This document shows, piece by piece, positions 42,918 to 51,473 of a stretch of DNA of 64,000 nucleotides. The notes below the pieces were generated by a model. It saw only the letters and a list, made by a program, of their open reading frames with translations, was not told the DNA's origin and made no database searches. Each line of letters begins with the position of its first letter. The first letter of the stretch is position 1. The position numbers were made by a program, and so were the translations under genes. The stretch is from Nocardia arizonensis (GTDB taxonomy: Bacteria; Actinomycetota; Actinomycetes; Mycobacteriales; Mycobacteriaceae), in NCBI RefSeq assembly GCF_001310275.1, contig NZ_LGYZ01000106.1, forward strand, positions 55,780 to 119,779. The letters run 5' to 3'.

Positions 42918-44221
42918 CGCGGTTCGGGCGCCGTCCCGCTGCGCACGAGGGGCGAGAACGACCCGAGGAACACCGCGAACAGCGCGGGCCTGCGTCGCTG
43001 CAATTCCAGTCGGCCGCCGTCGGCCTCGATCAGCGCGCGCGCCAACGCCAGTCCGACACCGGTCGACCCGCCCGCGGAGAATCCGCGGTCGAAGATGTGC
43101 GGGGCGAGTTCTTCACGCACCCCGTCGCCCTCGTCGGCGACCTCCACGCACACCAGCGGCTCCCGCGCGTTGCCGGGCCGAACGGTGCGCACCGACACCG
43201 TGCAGGTGCCGCCGCCGTGCATGAGGGCATTGTCGACCAATACCGTGACGGCCTCGCGCAGCCGGGACGCGGTGATCGGCGCGGACAGCGACTCGTCACC
43301 GGTGAGCACCAGTACCCGGCCCGCCTCGGTGAAGGGATGCTTCCACTCCTCGACCACACCGCGCAGCGCGTCCATGACCGGAATCGGGTCACGATCGGCG
43401 GCGTCCTCGTCGCGCGAGGCACGGACCAGATCATCGATGGCCTCGGTGAGCCGGTCGACCTGGGCCATCGCTTCCTCGGCCTCGTGCACCACCTCGGGAT
43501 CGGAATGCGCCGACAGTTCGTCCAGCCGCAGACGCACCGCGGTCAGCCGACTGCGCAACTGATGGGAGACGTCGGCCACCAGGGCGTGTTCGCGTTGCAG
43601 CCTGCCCGCGATCTCGACGGTGGCCGAATCGAGCACATCGGAGACCCGGTCCAGTTCGGAGATGCCGTGGCGGCGCGGGTCGGGGCGGAAGTCGCCCATG
43701 GCCAGTCGGGCCGCGCGCGCCGCAACGTCACGCAGCGGATCGGCGACCCGGCGCGCGGTGAAGACCGCGATCGTGACCGCCGCGCCCAGCGAGGCCAGCA
43801 CCGCCAGCGCCACCACCGCGACCGCCTGACGCTGGGTGGCGTGCATCGGGCCCGACGGCACCTCGAGCCGCAGCGAACCCGAAGTCCCCATCGACAGCGA
43901 CTCCACCAGCGGATCATCGACCTCGGCGGCGCCGACATCCAGCCGCGAGGCGCTGTCACGCGGGGTCGGGTAGACGATGGTGAGCCGCCCGTCGGTGGGG
44001 ACCAGCGCGCTCACCGAGCGGGTATCGAGTTCGCCCGGAACCGTGCCGTCCGCCTGTTCCTGAGCGATGACCTCCGAGGCGATCCGGTCCAGCCGGTTCT
44101 GCAGGTCGTTGCGGGTGATGTCCTCCACCCACAGCCACGCGGTGTAGATGAGCGGAATGCCGAGCACCGCCGTGGTGATGGTCAGCACGGTGAGCATCGA
44201 ACGCAGGATGCGGCGGCGCAC
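42914..44221 (-). CDS. Sensor histidine kinase
   Basis: This 435-residue membrane kinase has transmembrane helices at residues ~8-28 (MLTVLTITTAVLGIPLIYTA) and ~130-155, flanking an extracytoplasmic sensor of about 100 residues. A HAMP region follows (RRVADPLRDVAARAARLAMG). The phosphorylated histidine lies in LVADVSHQLRSRLTAVRL, and the ATPase has the N-box VLVDNALMHGGG and G-boxes DEGDGV and TGVGLALARAL. It begins 1 bp after its cognate regulator gene. The signal is unknown. Confidence 0.92.
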   Translation of the reverse strand: MRRRILRSMLTVLTITTAVLGIPLIYTAWLWVEDITRNDLQNRLDRIASEVIAQEQADGTVPGELDTRSVSALVPTDGRLTIVYPTPRDSASRLDVGAAEVDDPLVESLSMGTSGSLRLEVPSGPMHATQRQAVAVVALAVLASLGAAVTIAVFTARRVADPLRDVAARAARLAMGDFRPDPRRHGISELDRVSDVLDSATVEIAGRLQREHALVADVSHQLRSRLTAVRLRLDELSAHSDPEVVHEAEEAMAQVDRLTEAIDDLVRASRDEDAADRDPIPVMDALRGVVEEWKHPFTEAGRVLVLTGDESLSAPITASRLREAVTVLVDNALMHGGGTCTVSVRTVRPGNAREPLVCVEVADEGDGVREELAPHIFDRGFSAGGSTGVGLALARALIEADGGRLELQRRRPALFAVFLGSFSPLVRSGTAPEPR

Positions 44222-44222
44222 G

Positions 44223-44900
44223 TCAGTCGGTGTTCAGCCGGAAGCCGACCCCGCGCACGGTCACGATGCGGCGTTCGGCCATCGGTCCCTCGTCGCCGAT
44301 CTTGCGGCGCAGCCAGGACATGTGCATATCCAAGGTCTTGGAGCCGCGCAGTTCGGCGTCGCCCCACACCTCGCGCAGGATCGTCTCGCGGGGGACCACC
44401 TGCCCGGCCCGGTCGATGAGCACCTTGAGCAGTTCGTATTCCTTGTTGGCCAAACCGATCTCGGCCCCGTTGACCAGCACCCGGCGCGCGGCCGGTTCCA
44501 GCCGGATCCCCCCGACCTCGACCGCCTCGTCACCGATTCCGCTGCGCCGTAACAGCGCGCGCACCCGGGCCAGCAACTCGGCCAGCCGGAACGGCTTTCC
44601 GACATAGTCGTCGGCGCCCGCGTCCAGACCGACGACGAAGTCCACTTCGTCGGTGCGCGCGGTCAGCATGAGCACCGCGAGATCGGCCCCGCGGGCGCGG
44701 ACCTGACGGCACACCTCCAGACCGTCCATACCCGGCAGGCCGAGATCGAGGATCAGCAGATCGTGATCGCCCTCGAGGGCACGGCGCAGTACGGCGGGGC
44801 CGAAACTCTCGACGGTGACGGAGTAACCTTCGCGCCCCAGTGCCCGCGAGAGCGGCGCGGCGATGGCCTCGTCGTCCTCGGCCAGCAGTACTGCGGTCAT
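44223..44900 (-). CDS. OmpR-family response regulator
   Basis: This 225-residue protein has a receiver domain with acidic residues LAEDDEA, the phosphorylated aspartate in LLILDLGLPGMDGLEV (around residue 52) and the lysine in DDYVGKPFRLAEL. The C-terminal winged helix carries LLKVLIDRAGQVVPRETILR, LDMHMSWLRRKIGD and VRGVGFRLN. The regulator gene precedes its kinase on the same transcript. Phosphorylation by the kinase should alter DNA binding; the target genes are not evident here. Confidence 0.95.
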   Translation of the reverse strand: MTAVLLAEDDEAIAAPLSRALGREGYSVTVESFGPAVLRRALEGDHDLLILDLGLPGMDGLEVCRQVRARGADLAVLMLTARTDEVDFVVGLDAGADDYVGKPFRLAELLARVRALLRRSGIGDEAVEVGGIRLEPAARRVLVNGAEIGLANKEYELLKVLIDRAGQVVPRETILREVWGDAELRGSKTLDMHMSWLRRKIGDEGPMAERRIVTVRGVGFRLNTD

Positions 44901-44955
44901 ATGCTCAGATTACGGTGCGCGACCGCCGGGCACGCGACACGGCGACCGGCGGAGC

Positions 44956-45489
44956 TCAGTAGTCACCGCCGGGGCGGTGGCCGCCGACCGCGCCGTGATC
45001 GACCTCGAAGACATGGTGGTAGAGCAGCGCGTGCACCTTCTGCACATTCGGGATGTCGTCGTATTCCAGCGGCTCGTCGGAGGAGGACCCGATGATGAGC
45101 GTGCCGGTGCCGAGCATCCGGTCGAACAGGCCGTGCCGGAACTGCACACTCGAGATCCGGTTCATCGGAATGTCGATTCCGGTATGCGTCAGCACCCCCT
45201 GCCGGATGAGCACCCGTCGCTCGGTGACGATGAAATGCGTCGACTTCCAGCTGACAACCGGTGCGACGCAGCGCCATCCGATCACCACCAACCACACTGC
45301 CGCGACGATCAGCAGCAACACCGTTCTGGCGGTGCCCTCGGTGGTGCGGGAGGCGAACCCGCCCGCGAACCCGGCCAGCGCCGTCACGACCAGCAGCGTC
45401 ACCGCGGGCCAGAACAGCATTTTCCAATGAGGATGGCGATGGAGTATCAATTGCTCGTCCGGCGCGAGCACGTCCTCCGGATAACCCAT
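44956..45489 (-). CDS. PH-domain membrane protein (Rv3278c-type)
   Basis: This 177-residue protein starts MGYPEDVLAPDEQLILHRHP and has two transmembrane helices (MLFWPAVTLLVVTALAGFAG and VLLLIVAAVWLVVIGWRCV). A bacterial PH domain follows (THFIVTERRVLIRQGVLTHT, then IPMNRISSVQFRHGLFDRML). It matches the conserved PH-domain protein between GtrA and birA in mycobacteria. ATG at 45489 is chosen by family start. Function unknown; a membrane scaffold is possible. Confidence 0.85.
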   Translation of the reverse strand: MGYPEDVLAPDEQLILHRHPHWKMLFWPAVTLLVVTALAGFAGGFASRTTEGTARTVLLLIVAAVWLVVIGWRCVAPVVSWKSTHFIVTERRVLIRQGVLTHTGIDIPMNRISSVQFRHGLFDRMLGTGTLIIGSSSDEPLEYDDIPNVQKVHALLYHHVFEVDHGAVGGHRPGGDY

Positions 45490-45666
45490 GCCCGCAGAGT
45501 ACCGCGAACACCTGTCGCCTTGCCCAACAGTGAGAGCGGCGTCGTGGGAGTTCTTCAAGCCTTCGGCGACGATAGCGCAGTTCCGCCGCGCGAAGGCACA
45601 CCAAGTTCTATCCTGCCCGAACGCCCGAAAGACACGACGCGGGCGCTATGATCCGTGGAGGCACGC

Positions 45667-46614
45667 GTGAGCAAGAACCTGACACAGCTGGAAATCCTCA
45701 CCGAGTTGCAGCCGGTGGCCGAACAGAATCTGAACCGTCATCTCTCGATGGCCAAGGAATGGCACCCGCACGACTACGTGCCGTGGGACGAGGGCCGCAA
45801 CTTCGCCGCGATGGGCGGCGAAGACTGGGCGCCCGAACAATCCAAACTCAGTGAGATCGCCAAGGTCGCGATGATCACCAACCTGCTCACCGAGGACAAC
45901 CTACCCTCCTATCACCGGGAGATCGCCCAGAACTTCTCCCAGGACGGCGCGTGGGGCACCTGGGTCGGCCGCTGGACCGCCGAGGAGAATCGCCACGGCA
46001 TCGTCATGCGCGACTACCTGGTGGTCACTCGCGGCGTCGACCCGGTCGCGCTGGAGCAGGCGCGCATGACCCACATGACCACCGGCGCGAACGCGCCCCA
46101 GGACTGGGGTGGATTCCTGGTCAACGTCGCGTACGTGACCTTCCAGGAACTGGCCACCCGGGTCAGCCACCGCAATACCGGCAGGGTCTGCGAGGATCCG
46201 ATCGCCGACCGCATGCTCCAGCGCATCGCCGCCGACGAGAACCTGCACATGATCTTCTACCGGAACCTGTGCGGCGCCGCGCTGGATCTGGTGCCCGACC
46301 AGGCCATCGCCGCGGTGACCCGGATCATCACGAATTTCGTCATGCCCGGCGCGACCATGCCGAACTTCCGCCGCAACGGCGTGCTCATGGCCAAGCACGG
46401 CATCTACGACCTGCGCCAGCACCTCGAAGAGGTCGTGCAGCCGGTGTTGAAGAAGTGGAACGTCTTCGAGCGCACCGATTTCACCGCTCGCGGCGAACAG
46501 GAGCGTGACAAGCTCGCCGAATTCCTCGAAAAGCTCGGCCGCGACGTGGTCAAGTTCGAGGAGCAGCGCGACCGGTTGCTCGCCCGGGAAGCCGCCCGGT
46601 TCCAGCCCGCCTGA
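45667..46614 (+). CDS. Acyl-ACP desaturase (ferritin-like)
   Basis: This 315-residue di-iron enzyme of the soluble acyl-ACP desaturase family (DesA1/DesA2 type) has metal-ligand motifs TAEENRHGIVMRDY (ExxH, around residue 115) and ADENLHMIFYRNL (ExxH, around residue 205). The early LTEDNLPSYHREIAQN carries the first helix ligands. It introduces a cis double bond into ACP-bound fatty acids, probably in membrane or mycolic-acid synthesis. GTG at 45667 follows GGAGG at good spacing; GTG 45655 is an alternative. It is convergent with birA. Confidence 0.92.
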   Translation: MSKNLTQLEILTELQPVAEQNLNRHLSMAKEWHPHDYVPWDEGRNFAAMGGEDWAPEQSKLSEIAKVAMITNLLTEDNLPSYHREIAQNFSQDGAWGTWVGRWTAEENRHGIVMRDYLVVTRGVDPVALEQARMTHMTTGANAPQDWGGFLVNVAYVTFQELATRVSHRNTGRVCEDPIADRMLQRIAADENLHMIFYRNLCGAALDLVPDQAIAAVTRIITNFVMPGATMPNFRRNGVLMAKHGIYDLRQHLEEVVQPVLKKWNVFERTDFTARGEQERDKLAEFLEKLGRDVVKFEEQRDRLLAREAARFQPA

Positions 46615-46679
46615 GTCTTCCCGCGTGCCCGATCCGTCGCCGCGGTGGGCACCCGAGGTACGAATCCGCGCCGGGCGGT

Positions 46680-47498
46680 TCAGTATTCGGCGCGCAGATG
46701 GGTCACGTCGCCGGCCGAGAGCGCCCGGTCGCCGACGATGAGCCGCCCGTGTTCGTCGACATCGCTCGCGACGCCGGTCAGCACCTCGCCGCCCGGCAGT
46801 TCCGCCCGCACCCGCGCGCCGAGGGTGGCGCAGTGCGCGCGGTAGGCGGCGGCGAGATCATCCACGGCCCAGCCGGTTTCGCGCCACGCGGTGAAGCGGC
46901 GCGCGAATTCGGTGAGCAGCGCCAGGATCAACTCGGTGCGATCCAGCGTCGACGCCTGTGCCAGCGCCAGCGAGATCGCGTGCGGCACCGGCAGTTCGGC
47001 CTCGGTCATACTCACGTTCACCCCGACGCCAACCACGATGGCAGGTGCGGGCGGGCCCGCCGCGACCTCGGCGAGTATGCCCGCGACCTTGCGCCCGCCG
47101 ATCAGTACGTCGTTGGGCCACTTGAGTTTCGCGTCGACCCCGGCGGTGCCGCGCAGCGCGTCGACCACCGCGATCCCGGTGAGCAGCGGCAGCCACCCCA
47201 GCGCCGCCGGGTCGATGCCGTGCGGGCGCACCAGCATCGACATCGAGATCTGCGCCCGCGGCGGGCTGACCCAGTTGCGCGCGTGCCGTCCCCGCCCGGC
47301 CTCCTGCGCCTCCGCGACCAGCACGCCGGTATCGCGCGGCGACGCGGTCGCGCGCGCCACCAGATCGGCGTTGGTCGAACCGGTCGACTCCACCACGTCG
47401 ATCGCGCCGAACAACGGCAGTGACGCGGCGACTTCGCGCCGCAGGCGCGCGAGGTCGAGCGGTTGGCGCGGCGCGGATTCCGAGGAGTGGTTGCTCAC
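46680..47498 (-). CDS. birA: Biotin-protein ligase (class I)
   Basis: This 272-residue protein has the biotinyl-AMP loop GRGRHARNWVSPP, the KWPNDVLIGGRKVAGIL segment and the small C-terminal SH3-like domain (GVASDVDEHGRLIVGDRAL). It lacks an N-terminal DNA-binding domain, so it modifies proteins but is not a repressor. It biotinylates the carrier domain of AccA3, encoded at 52590. GTG at 47498 gives the family length. It is divergent from accD5 with 256 bp between them. Confidence 0.95.
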   Translation of the reverse strand: MSNHSSESAPRQPLDLARLRREVAASLPLFGAIDVVESTGSTNADLVARATASPRDTGVLVAEAQEAGRGRHARNWVSPPRAQISMSMLVRPHGIDPAALGWLPLLTGIAVVDALRGTAGVDAKLKWPNDVLIGGRKVAGILAEVAAGPPAPAIVVGVGVNVSMTEAELPVPHAISLALAQASTLDRTELILALLTEFARRFTAWRETGWAVDDLAAAYRAHCATLGARVRAELPGGEVLTGVASDVDEHGRLIVGDRALSAGDVTHLRAEY

Positions 47499-47539
47499 CC
47501 GTGGCACGCTACCGGGCGCGCGGTTCAAGCGGCCTTCCG

Positions 47540-47574
47540 CCGAACCACCCTTCCTTCCCCCGAACCACCCTTCC
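47540..47574 (+). repeat. 15-bp direct repeat with 20-bp period
   Basis: CCGAACCACCCTTCC occurs at 47540-47554 and again at 47560-47574, just upstream of the birA start. It could be a slippage product or binding site; nothing further is supported. Confidence 0.6.
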
Positions 47575-47692
47575 GCCGAAATCGGACCGACGCGCCGGGA
47601 TAGATTGTGCGAACACACAAATCGGAAGCTTCGATCGGCGGCGGATTCACCCTGGATATCCGGCACGTAACATGATCTAGCTGCGGTTTTAC

Positions 47693-47711
47693 TACTGGCG
47701 GGTAGCCAGTA
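47693..47711. promoter_or_regulatory. Inverted repeat upstream of accD5
   Basis: TACTGGCGGGTAGCCAGTA is a perfect inverted repeat with 7-bp arms and a 5-bp centre, 43 bp before the accD5 ATG. A weaker palindrome TTGTGCGAACACACAA lies at 47605-47620. Regulation of acyl-CoA carboxylase by a TetR-type fatty acid regulator is known in relatives; the protein here is unidentified. Confidence 0.5.
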
Positions 47712-47754
47712 CCGGGTTACGGAGGGAGGGGGTCTGTAGCTACACTCCGGAGCC

Positions 47755-49395
47755 ATGACGAGTGTCCAGCAGCAGCCCGCATCAGGTTCGGCGGGTTCCC
47801 CCGATATCCACACCACCGCCGGGAAGCTGGCTGACCTGCGGAATCGGCTGGAAGAGGCCCAACACCCGATGGGTGAGGCCGCGGTCGACAAGGTGCACGC
47901 CAAGGGCAAGATGACCGCCCGCGAACGCATCCTGGCCCTGCTGGACGAGGGTTCCTTCGTCGAACTCGACGCGCTCGCCCGGCACCGCTCGGTGAATTTC
48001 GGCCTGGAGAACAACCGCCCGCTCGGCGACGGCGTCGTCACCGGCTACGGCACCATCGACGGCCGCGACGTCTGCATCTTCAGCCAGGACGTCACCGTCT
48101 TCGGCGGCAGCCTCGGCGAGGTCTACGGCGAGAAGATCGTCAAGGTCATGGACCTGGCGCTCAAGACCGGACGTCCGCTTGTCGGCATCAACGAGGGCGC
48201 GGGCGCGCGCATCCAGGAGGGCGTCGTCTCGCTCGGCCTCTACGGCGAGATCTTCCACCGCAACATCCAGGCCAGCGGCGTGATCCCGCAGATCTCGCTG
48301 ATCATGGGTCCGGCCGCGGGCGGCCACGTCTACTCTCCCGCGCTGACCGACTTCGTCGTGATGGTCGATCAGACCAGCCAGATGTTCGTCACCGGTCCCG
48401 ACGTCATCAAGACGGTCACCGGCGAGGACGTCACCATGGAGGATCTGGGCGGCGCGCACACCCACATGGTCAAGTCCGGTGTGGCGCACTACGTCGCCTC
48501 GGGCGAGCAGGACGCGCTGGACTACGTCAAGGATCTGCTGTCCTACCTGCCCAGCAACAATCGCGCCGAGGCCCCCCGCTTCCCGGCCACCGACCCGATC
48601 AGCGGCGCGATCGAGGACTCGCTCACCGACGAGGACCTCGAACTCGACTCGATCATCCCGGATTCGCCGAACCAGCCCTACGACATGCACGAGGTCATCG
48701 CGCGGCTGCTCGACGACGACGAATTCCTCGAGGTGCAGGCCGAGCGCGCGATGAACATCATCGTGGGCTTCGGGCGCGTCGACGGCCGCAGCGTCGGCAT
48801 CGTCGCCAACCAGCCCACCCAGTTCGCGGGCTGCCTCGACATCGACGCCTCGGAGAAGGCCGCGCGCTTCGTGCGCACCTGCGACGCGTTCAACATCCCG
48901 ATCATCACCCTGGTCGACGTGCCCGGCTTCCTGCCCGGCACCGGGCAGGAGTACAACGGCATCATCCGGCGCGGCGCCAAGCTGCTCTACGCCTACGGCG
49001 AGGCCACTGTGGGCAAAATCACGATCATCACCCGCAAGGCTTACGGCGGCGCTTACGACGTCATGGGCTCCAAGCACATGGGCGCCGACGTGAACCTCGC
49101 CTGGCCCACCGCCCAGATCGCCGTCATGGGCGCGTCCGGCGCCGTCGGCTTCGTCTACCGCAAGCAGTTGCAGCAGGCCGCCAAGGACGGCGGCGACGTC
49201 GATGCGCTGCGGCTCGAGCTCCAGAACGAGTACGAGGACACGTTGGTGAACCCCTACGTCGCCGCCGAGCGCGGTTACGTGGACGCGGTCATCCCGCCGT
49301 CGCACACCCGTGGTCAGATCGTCTCCGCACTGCGACTGCTGGAACGCAAGATGGTGACGCTGCCGCCCAAGAAGCACGGAAACATCCCGTTGTGA
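47755..49395 (+). CDS. accD5: Acyl-CoA carboxylase carboxyltransferase beta subunit
   Basis: This 546-residue protein has two crotonase-like domains of carboxyltransferases. The N-half includes LVGINEGAGARIQEGVVSL and IMGPAAGGHVYSPALTDF; the C-half includes VDVPGFLPGTGQEYNGIIRR and KAYGGAYDVMGSKHMGAD. It carboxylates propionyl-CoA (and possibly acetyl-CoA) using carboxybiotin from AccA3. It is followed by accE5, as in mycobacteria. The ATG at 47755 was chosen from the family start. Confidence 0.96.
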   Translation: MTSVQQQPASGSAGSPDIHTTAGKLADLRNRLEEAQHPMGEAAVDKVHAKGKMTARERILALLDEGSFVELDALARHRSVNFGLENNRPLGDGVVTGYGTIDGRDVCIFSQDVTVFGGSLGEVYGEKIVKVMDLALKTGRPLVGINEGAGARIQEGVVSLGLYGEIFHRNIQASGVIPQISLIMGPAAGGHVYSPALTDFVVMVDQTSQMFVTGPDVIKTVTGEDVTMEDLGGAHTHMVKSGVAHYVASGEQDALDYVKDLLSYLPSNNRAEAPRFPATDPISGAIEDSLTDEDLELDSIIPDSPNQPYDMHEVIARLLDDDEFLEVQAERAMNIIVGFGRVDGRSVGIVANQPTQFAGCLDIDASEKAARFVRTCDAFNIPIITLVDVPGFLPGTGQEYNGIIRRGAKLLYAYGEATVGKITIITRKAYGGAYDVMGSKHMGADVNLAWPTAQIAVMGASGAVGFVYRKQLQQAAKDGGDVDALRLELQNEYEDTLVNPYVAAERGYVDAVIPPSHTRGQIVSALRLLERKMVTLPPKKHGNIPL

Positions 49396-49553
49396 ATCCG
49401 CGATACTCTCGGTAGGCCGCGCACACTTGTTGTAGGAGGGCACGTTTTTCGGACACCCACGGGGTATTCGGAGAACGTCGTACGGAGACATCGAGTAGTG
49501 GCGCCGGCCCGCCGGGCGGACGCCTGATCGAGGTAGAGAGAGGATCTGGCACT

Positions 49554-49877
49554 GTGACGACCGTGGCAGAAGAAGATGTGTTGACCGCCGCCGAATTGGA
49601 GCTCACAGTCGACCCGATCGCGCAGGAGGCCGAGGCGGTTCTCGAGGCCGCCGCGACCGCGGACGCGGACGAGAAGCCGTTCGTTCGGATCATCAAGGGC
49701 GCGCCGACCGATGCCGAGATCGCCGCGCTGGTCTGCGTGCTGAGCGCCGCCGCGGGTAATGGCGCGGCCGCGGTCGACACGGGTCCGGCCGATGCCTGGG
49801 GTCGCCCGACCCTCATGCATCGCGGCACCTCACCGTTCTCGCCGTACGCCTTCCCGCAACTGTCGCATCTGCGCTGA
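49554..49877 (+). CDS. accE5: Acyl-CoA carboxylase epsilon subunit
   Basis: This 107-residue protein has an acidic, alanine-rich N-terminus of about 50 residues. The conserved epsilon core follows: FVRIIKGAPTDAEIAALVCV near residue 45, then PADAWGRPTLMHRG. The small epsilon subunit binds the AccD5 hexamer and raises the activity of the AccA3-AccD5 complex in mycobacteria. GTG at 49554 follows AGAGAGG. It lies 158 bp downstream of accD5. Confidence 0.9.
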   Translation: MTTVAEEDVLTAAELELTVDPIAQEAEAVLEAAATADADEKPFVRIIKGAPTDAEIAALVCVLSAAAGNGAAAVDTGPADAWGRPTLMHRGTSPFSPYAFPQLSHLR

Positions 49878-49955
49878 CGTGAGCGAACTCCGCGTGCGCC
49901 CGGCGACGCCACCCGCATACGGCACCGCCGCGCCGGGCGCTCGCGGAGCGCGATC

Positions 49956-50594
49956 GTGACACATCTCGTACTGGCATCCGCCTCCCCCGCTCGCCGGGCG
50001 GTATTGCGCGCGGCGGGTATCGAGCCGGTCGTCCGCGTCTCCGATGTGGACGAGGATGCCCTCGCCGCGGCCCTGCCCCCGGACACCGGCCCGGAGGCCG
50101 TGGTAACCGAGCTGGCCAGGGCCAAGGCGGAGTCGGTCCTGCGCGCTGGACTCGGCGATATCGCCGCCGATTGCGTTGTCGTCGGATGCGATTCGATGCT
50201 GCTCGTCGACGGGCGGCTCCAGGGCAAACCCCATACTCCCGAGGTCACGCGGGCACGATGGGCCGCGATGGCCGGGCGCAGCGCCGATCTGATCACCGGA
50301 CACTGCGTCTTGCGCGTGTCCGAGGGGCGCGTCGTCGGCTCCGCGCTCGATTGCAGTTGCACCACCGTGCATTTCGCCAAACCCGAACCCGAGGAACTCG
50401 ACGCCTATGTCGCCAGCGGCGAGCCGTTGCAGGTGGCGGGCGCGTTCACCCTGGACGGGCGCGGCGGCTGGTTCGTGGAACGGATCTCCGGCGATCCGTC
50501 CAGCGTCATCGGGATCGGACTACCACTGCTGCGCCGACTGCTTGGCGATGTCGGGGTCGGCATTGCGCAACTGTGGGCCGATACGTCCCCCTGA
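49956..50594 (+). CDS. maf: Maf-family nucleotide pyrophosphatase
   Basis: This 212-residue protein has the Maf signature LVLASASPARRAVLRAAGI at its N-terminus, ARAKAESVL, VVGCDSMLLVDG and GGWFVERISGDPSSVIGIGL. Maf enzymes hydrolyse canonical or modified NTPs (often dTTP/UTP type) and clean nucleotide pools. GTG at 49956 is chosen because the fold starts at once. Its last 75 bp overlap the convergent regulator gene. Confidence 0.92.
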   Translation: MTHLVLASASPARRAVLRAAGIEPVVRVSDVDEDALAAALPPDTGPEAVVTELARAKAESVLRAGLGDIAADCVVVGCDSMLLVDGRLQGKPHTPEVTRARWAAMAGRSADLITGHCVLRVSEGRVVGSALDCSCTTVHFAKPEPEELDAYVASGEPLQVAGAFTLDGRGGWFVERISGDPSSVIGIGLPLLRRLLGDVGVGIAQLWADTSP

Positions 50595-51305
50595 CGGCGG
50601 CGCGGGCTCACGCATCGGCTGTTCGGCGACTCCCACCGGCACCGCGGCCTCGCGCTCGTCCTGAGCGCGTCGCGCCGCGCTGAGTTCCAGGCGCACCACG
50701 CACAATTCGGGCTCGACGAACGGGTGCAGCCGCACATTCACCTCACCGCGCCCGCCGTTGCGGTCGAGCACCTCTTTGATCTGCCCCAGATGGACGCTGC
50801 ACACCACATCCGAATGGGTGCGCGCGAGTTCGCGCAGCGGGCAGGCGGTCATCTTGATGAGCACCTGTTCCTCGGATTCCGCGGCGTCACGCTCGGGGGC
50901 GTATCCGAGTTCGGAGAGCAATGTCACGGTGACGTCCTTGGCGTCCTCCAGTGACTCCACCGCGTGATCACCCGCGTCCAGGGTGGCGCCCCACGCCCGG
51001 CCCGCCGACAGCGCGGCCTCCGACCGGCGGCGCGGATCGGACCCGAGCTGATCCGCGAGCACCTGAGCCAGCTCCTGGTAGCCGACCGATCGCTGAACGG
51101 CGGTGTAGCCGATGCGCGGACGACCGCGACCGCGCGGGGGCTGCTGAAATTGTCGGACCAGCGATTCCTTGGTGAGAACGTCGAGATGAAATCGAACCGT
51201 GGTGACGTGCTGTCCGGTAATTCTGGCCAGTTCTTGGGCATCGAGGGGCTCGCCGGCGCCACGTAGGATCGCGAGCAGTCGCCGCCGCGGCCAAGAATCG
51301 GACAT
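50520..51305 (-). CDS. Winged-helix regulator with possible metal/Fe-S cysteines
   Basis: This 261-residue regulator has an N-terminal ArsR/SufR-like winged helix (RRRLLAILRGAGEPLDAQEL, then GQHVTTVRFHLDVLTKESLV, then PRGRGRPRIGYTAV). A ligand domain follows with two cysteines 14 residues apart in TACPLRELARTHSDVVCSVH, an arrangement reminiscent of Fe-S-sensing SufR proteins. The C-terminal 50 residues are proline/arginine-rich and overlap the end of maf on the opposite strand. It is divergent from the sulfurtransferase gene, so a link to sulfur metabolism is possible but unproven. Confidence 0.78.
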   Translation of the reverse strand: MSDSWPRRRLLAILRGAGEPLDAQELARITGQHVTTVRFHLDVLTKESLVRQFQQPPRGRGRPRIGYTAVQRSVGYQELAQVLADQLGSDPRRRSEAALSAGRAWGATLDAGDHAVESLEDAKDVTVTLLSELGYAPERDAAESEEQVLIKMTACPLRELARTHSDVVCSVHLGQIKEVLDRNGGRGEVNVRLHPFVEPELCVVRLELSAARRAQDEREAAVPVGVAEQPMREPAPPSGGRIGPQLRNADPDIAKQSAQQW

Positions 51306-51473
51306 AGCTCACCCCTCCTCCCGGGAGACTTTATCGGATGCGGGTGCGATTTATTCGCTCATTCAGCCGATTTGTGATCTGACACGAGTTTCACTTTCGT
51401 CCCACACTTACCATCGCGGTGCGACATGAACCGCCGAAACCAGCCGACTATCTCGCGTGAAGGACCCCACATC

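Noticed and set aside
46625..46652. Bidirectional terminator between the desaturase and birA
   Set aside because: Only a 6-bp stem (GTGCCC/GGGCAC) with a long loop; too weak to list as a feature.
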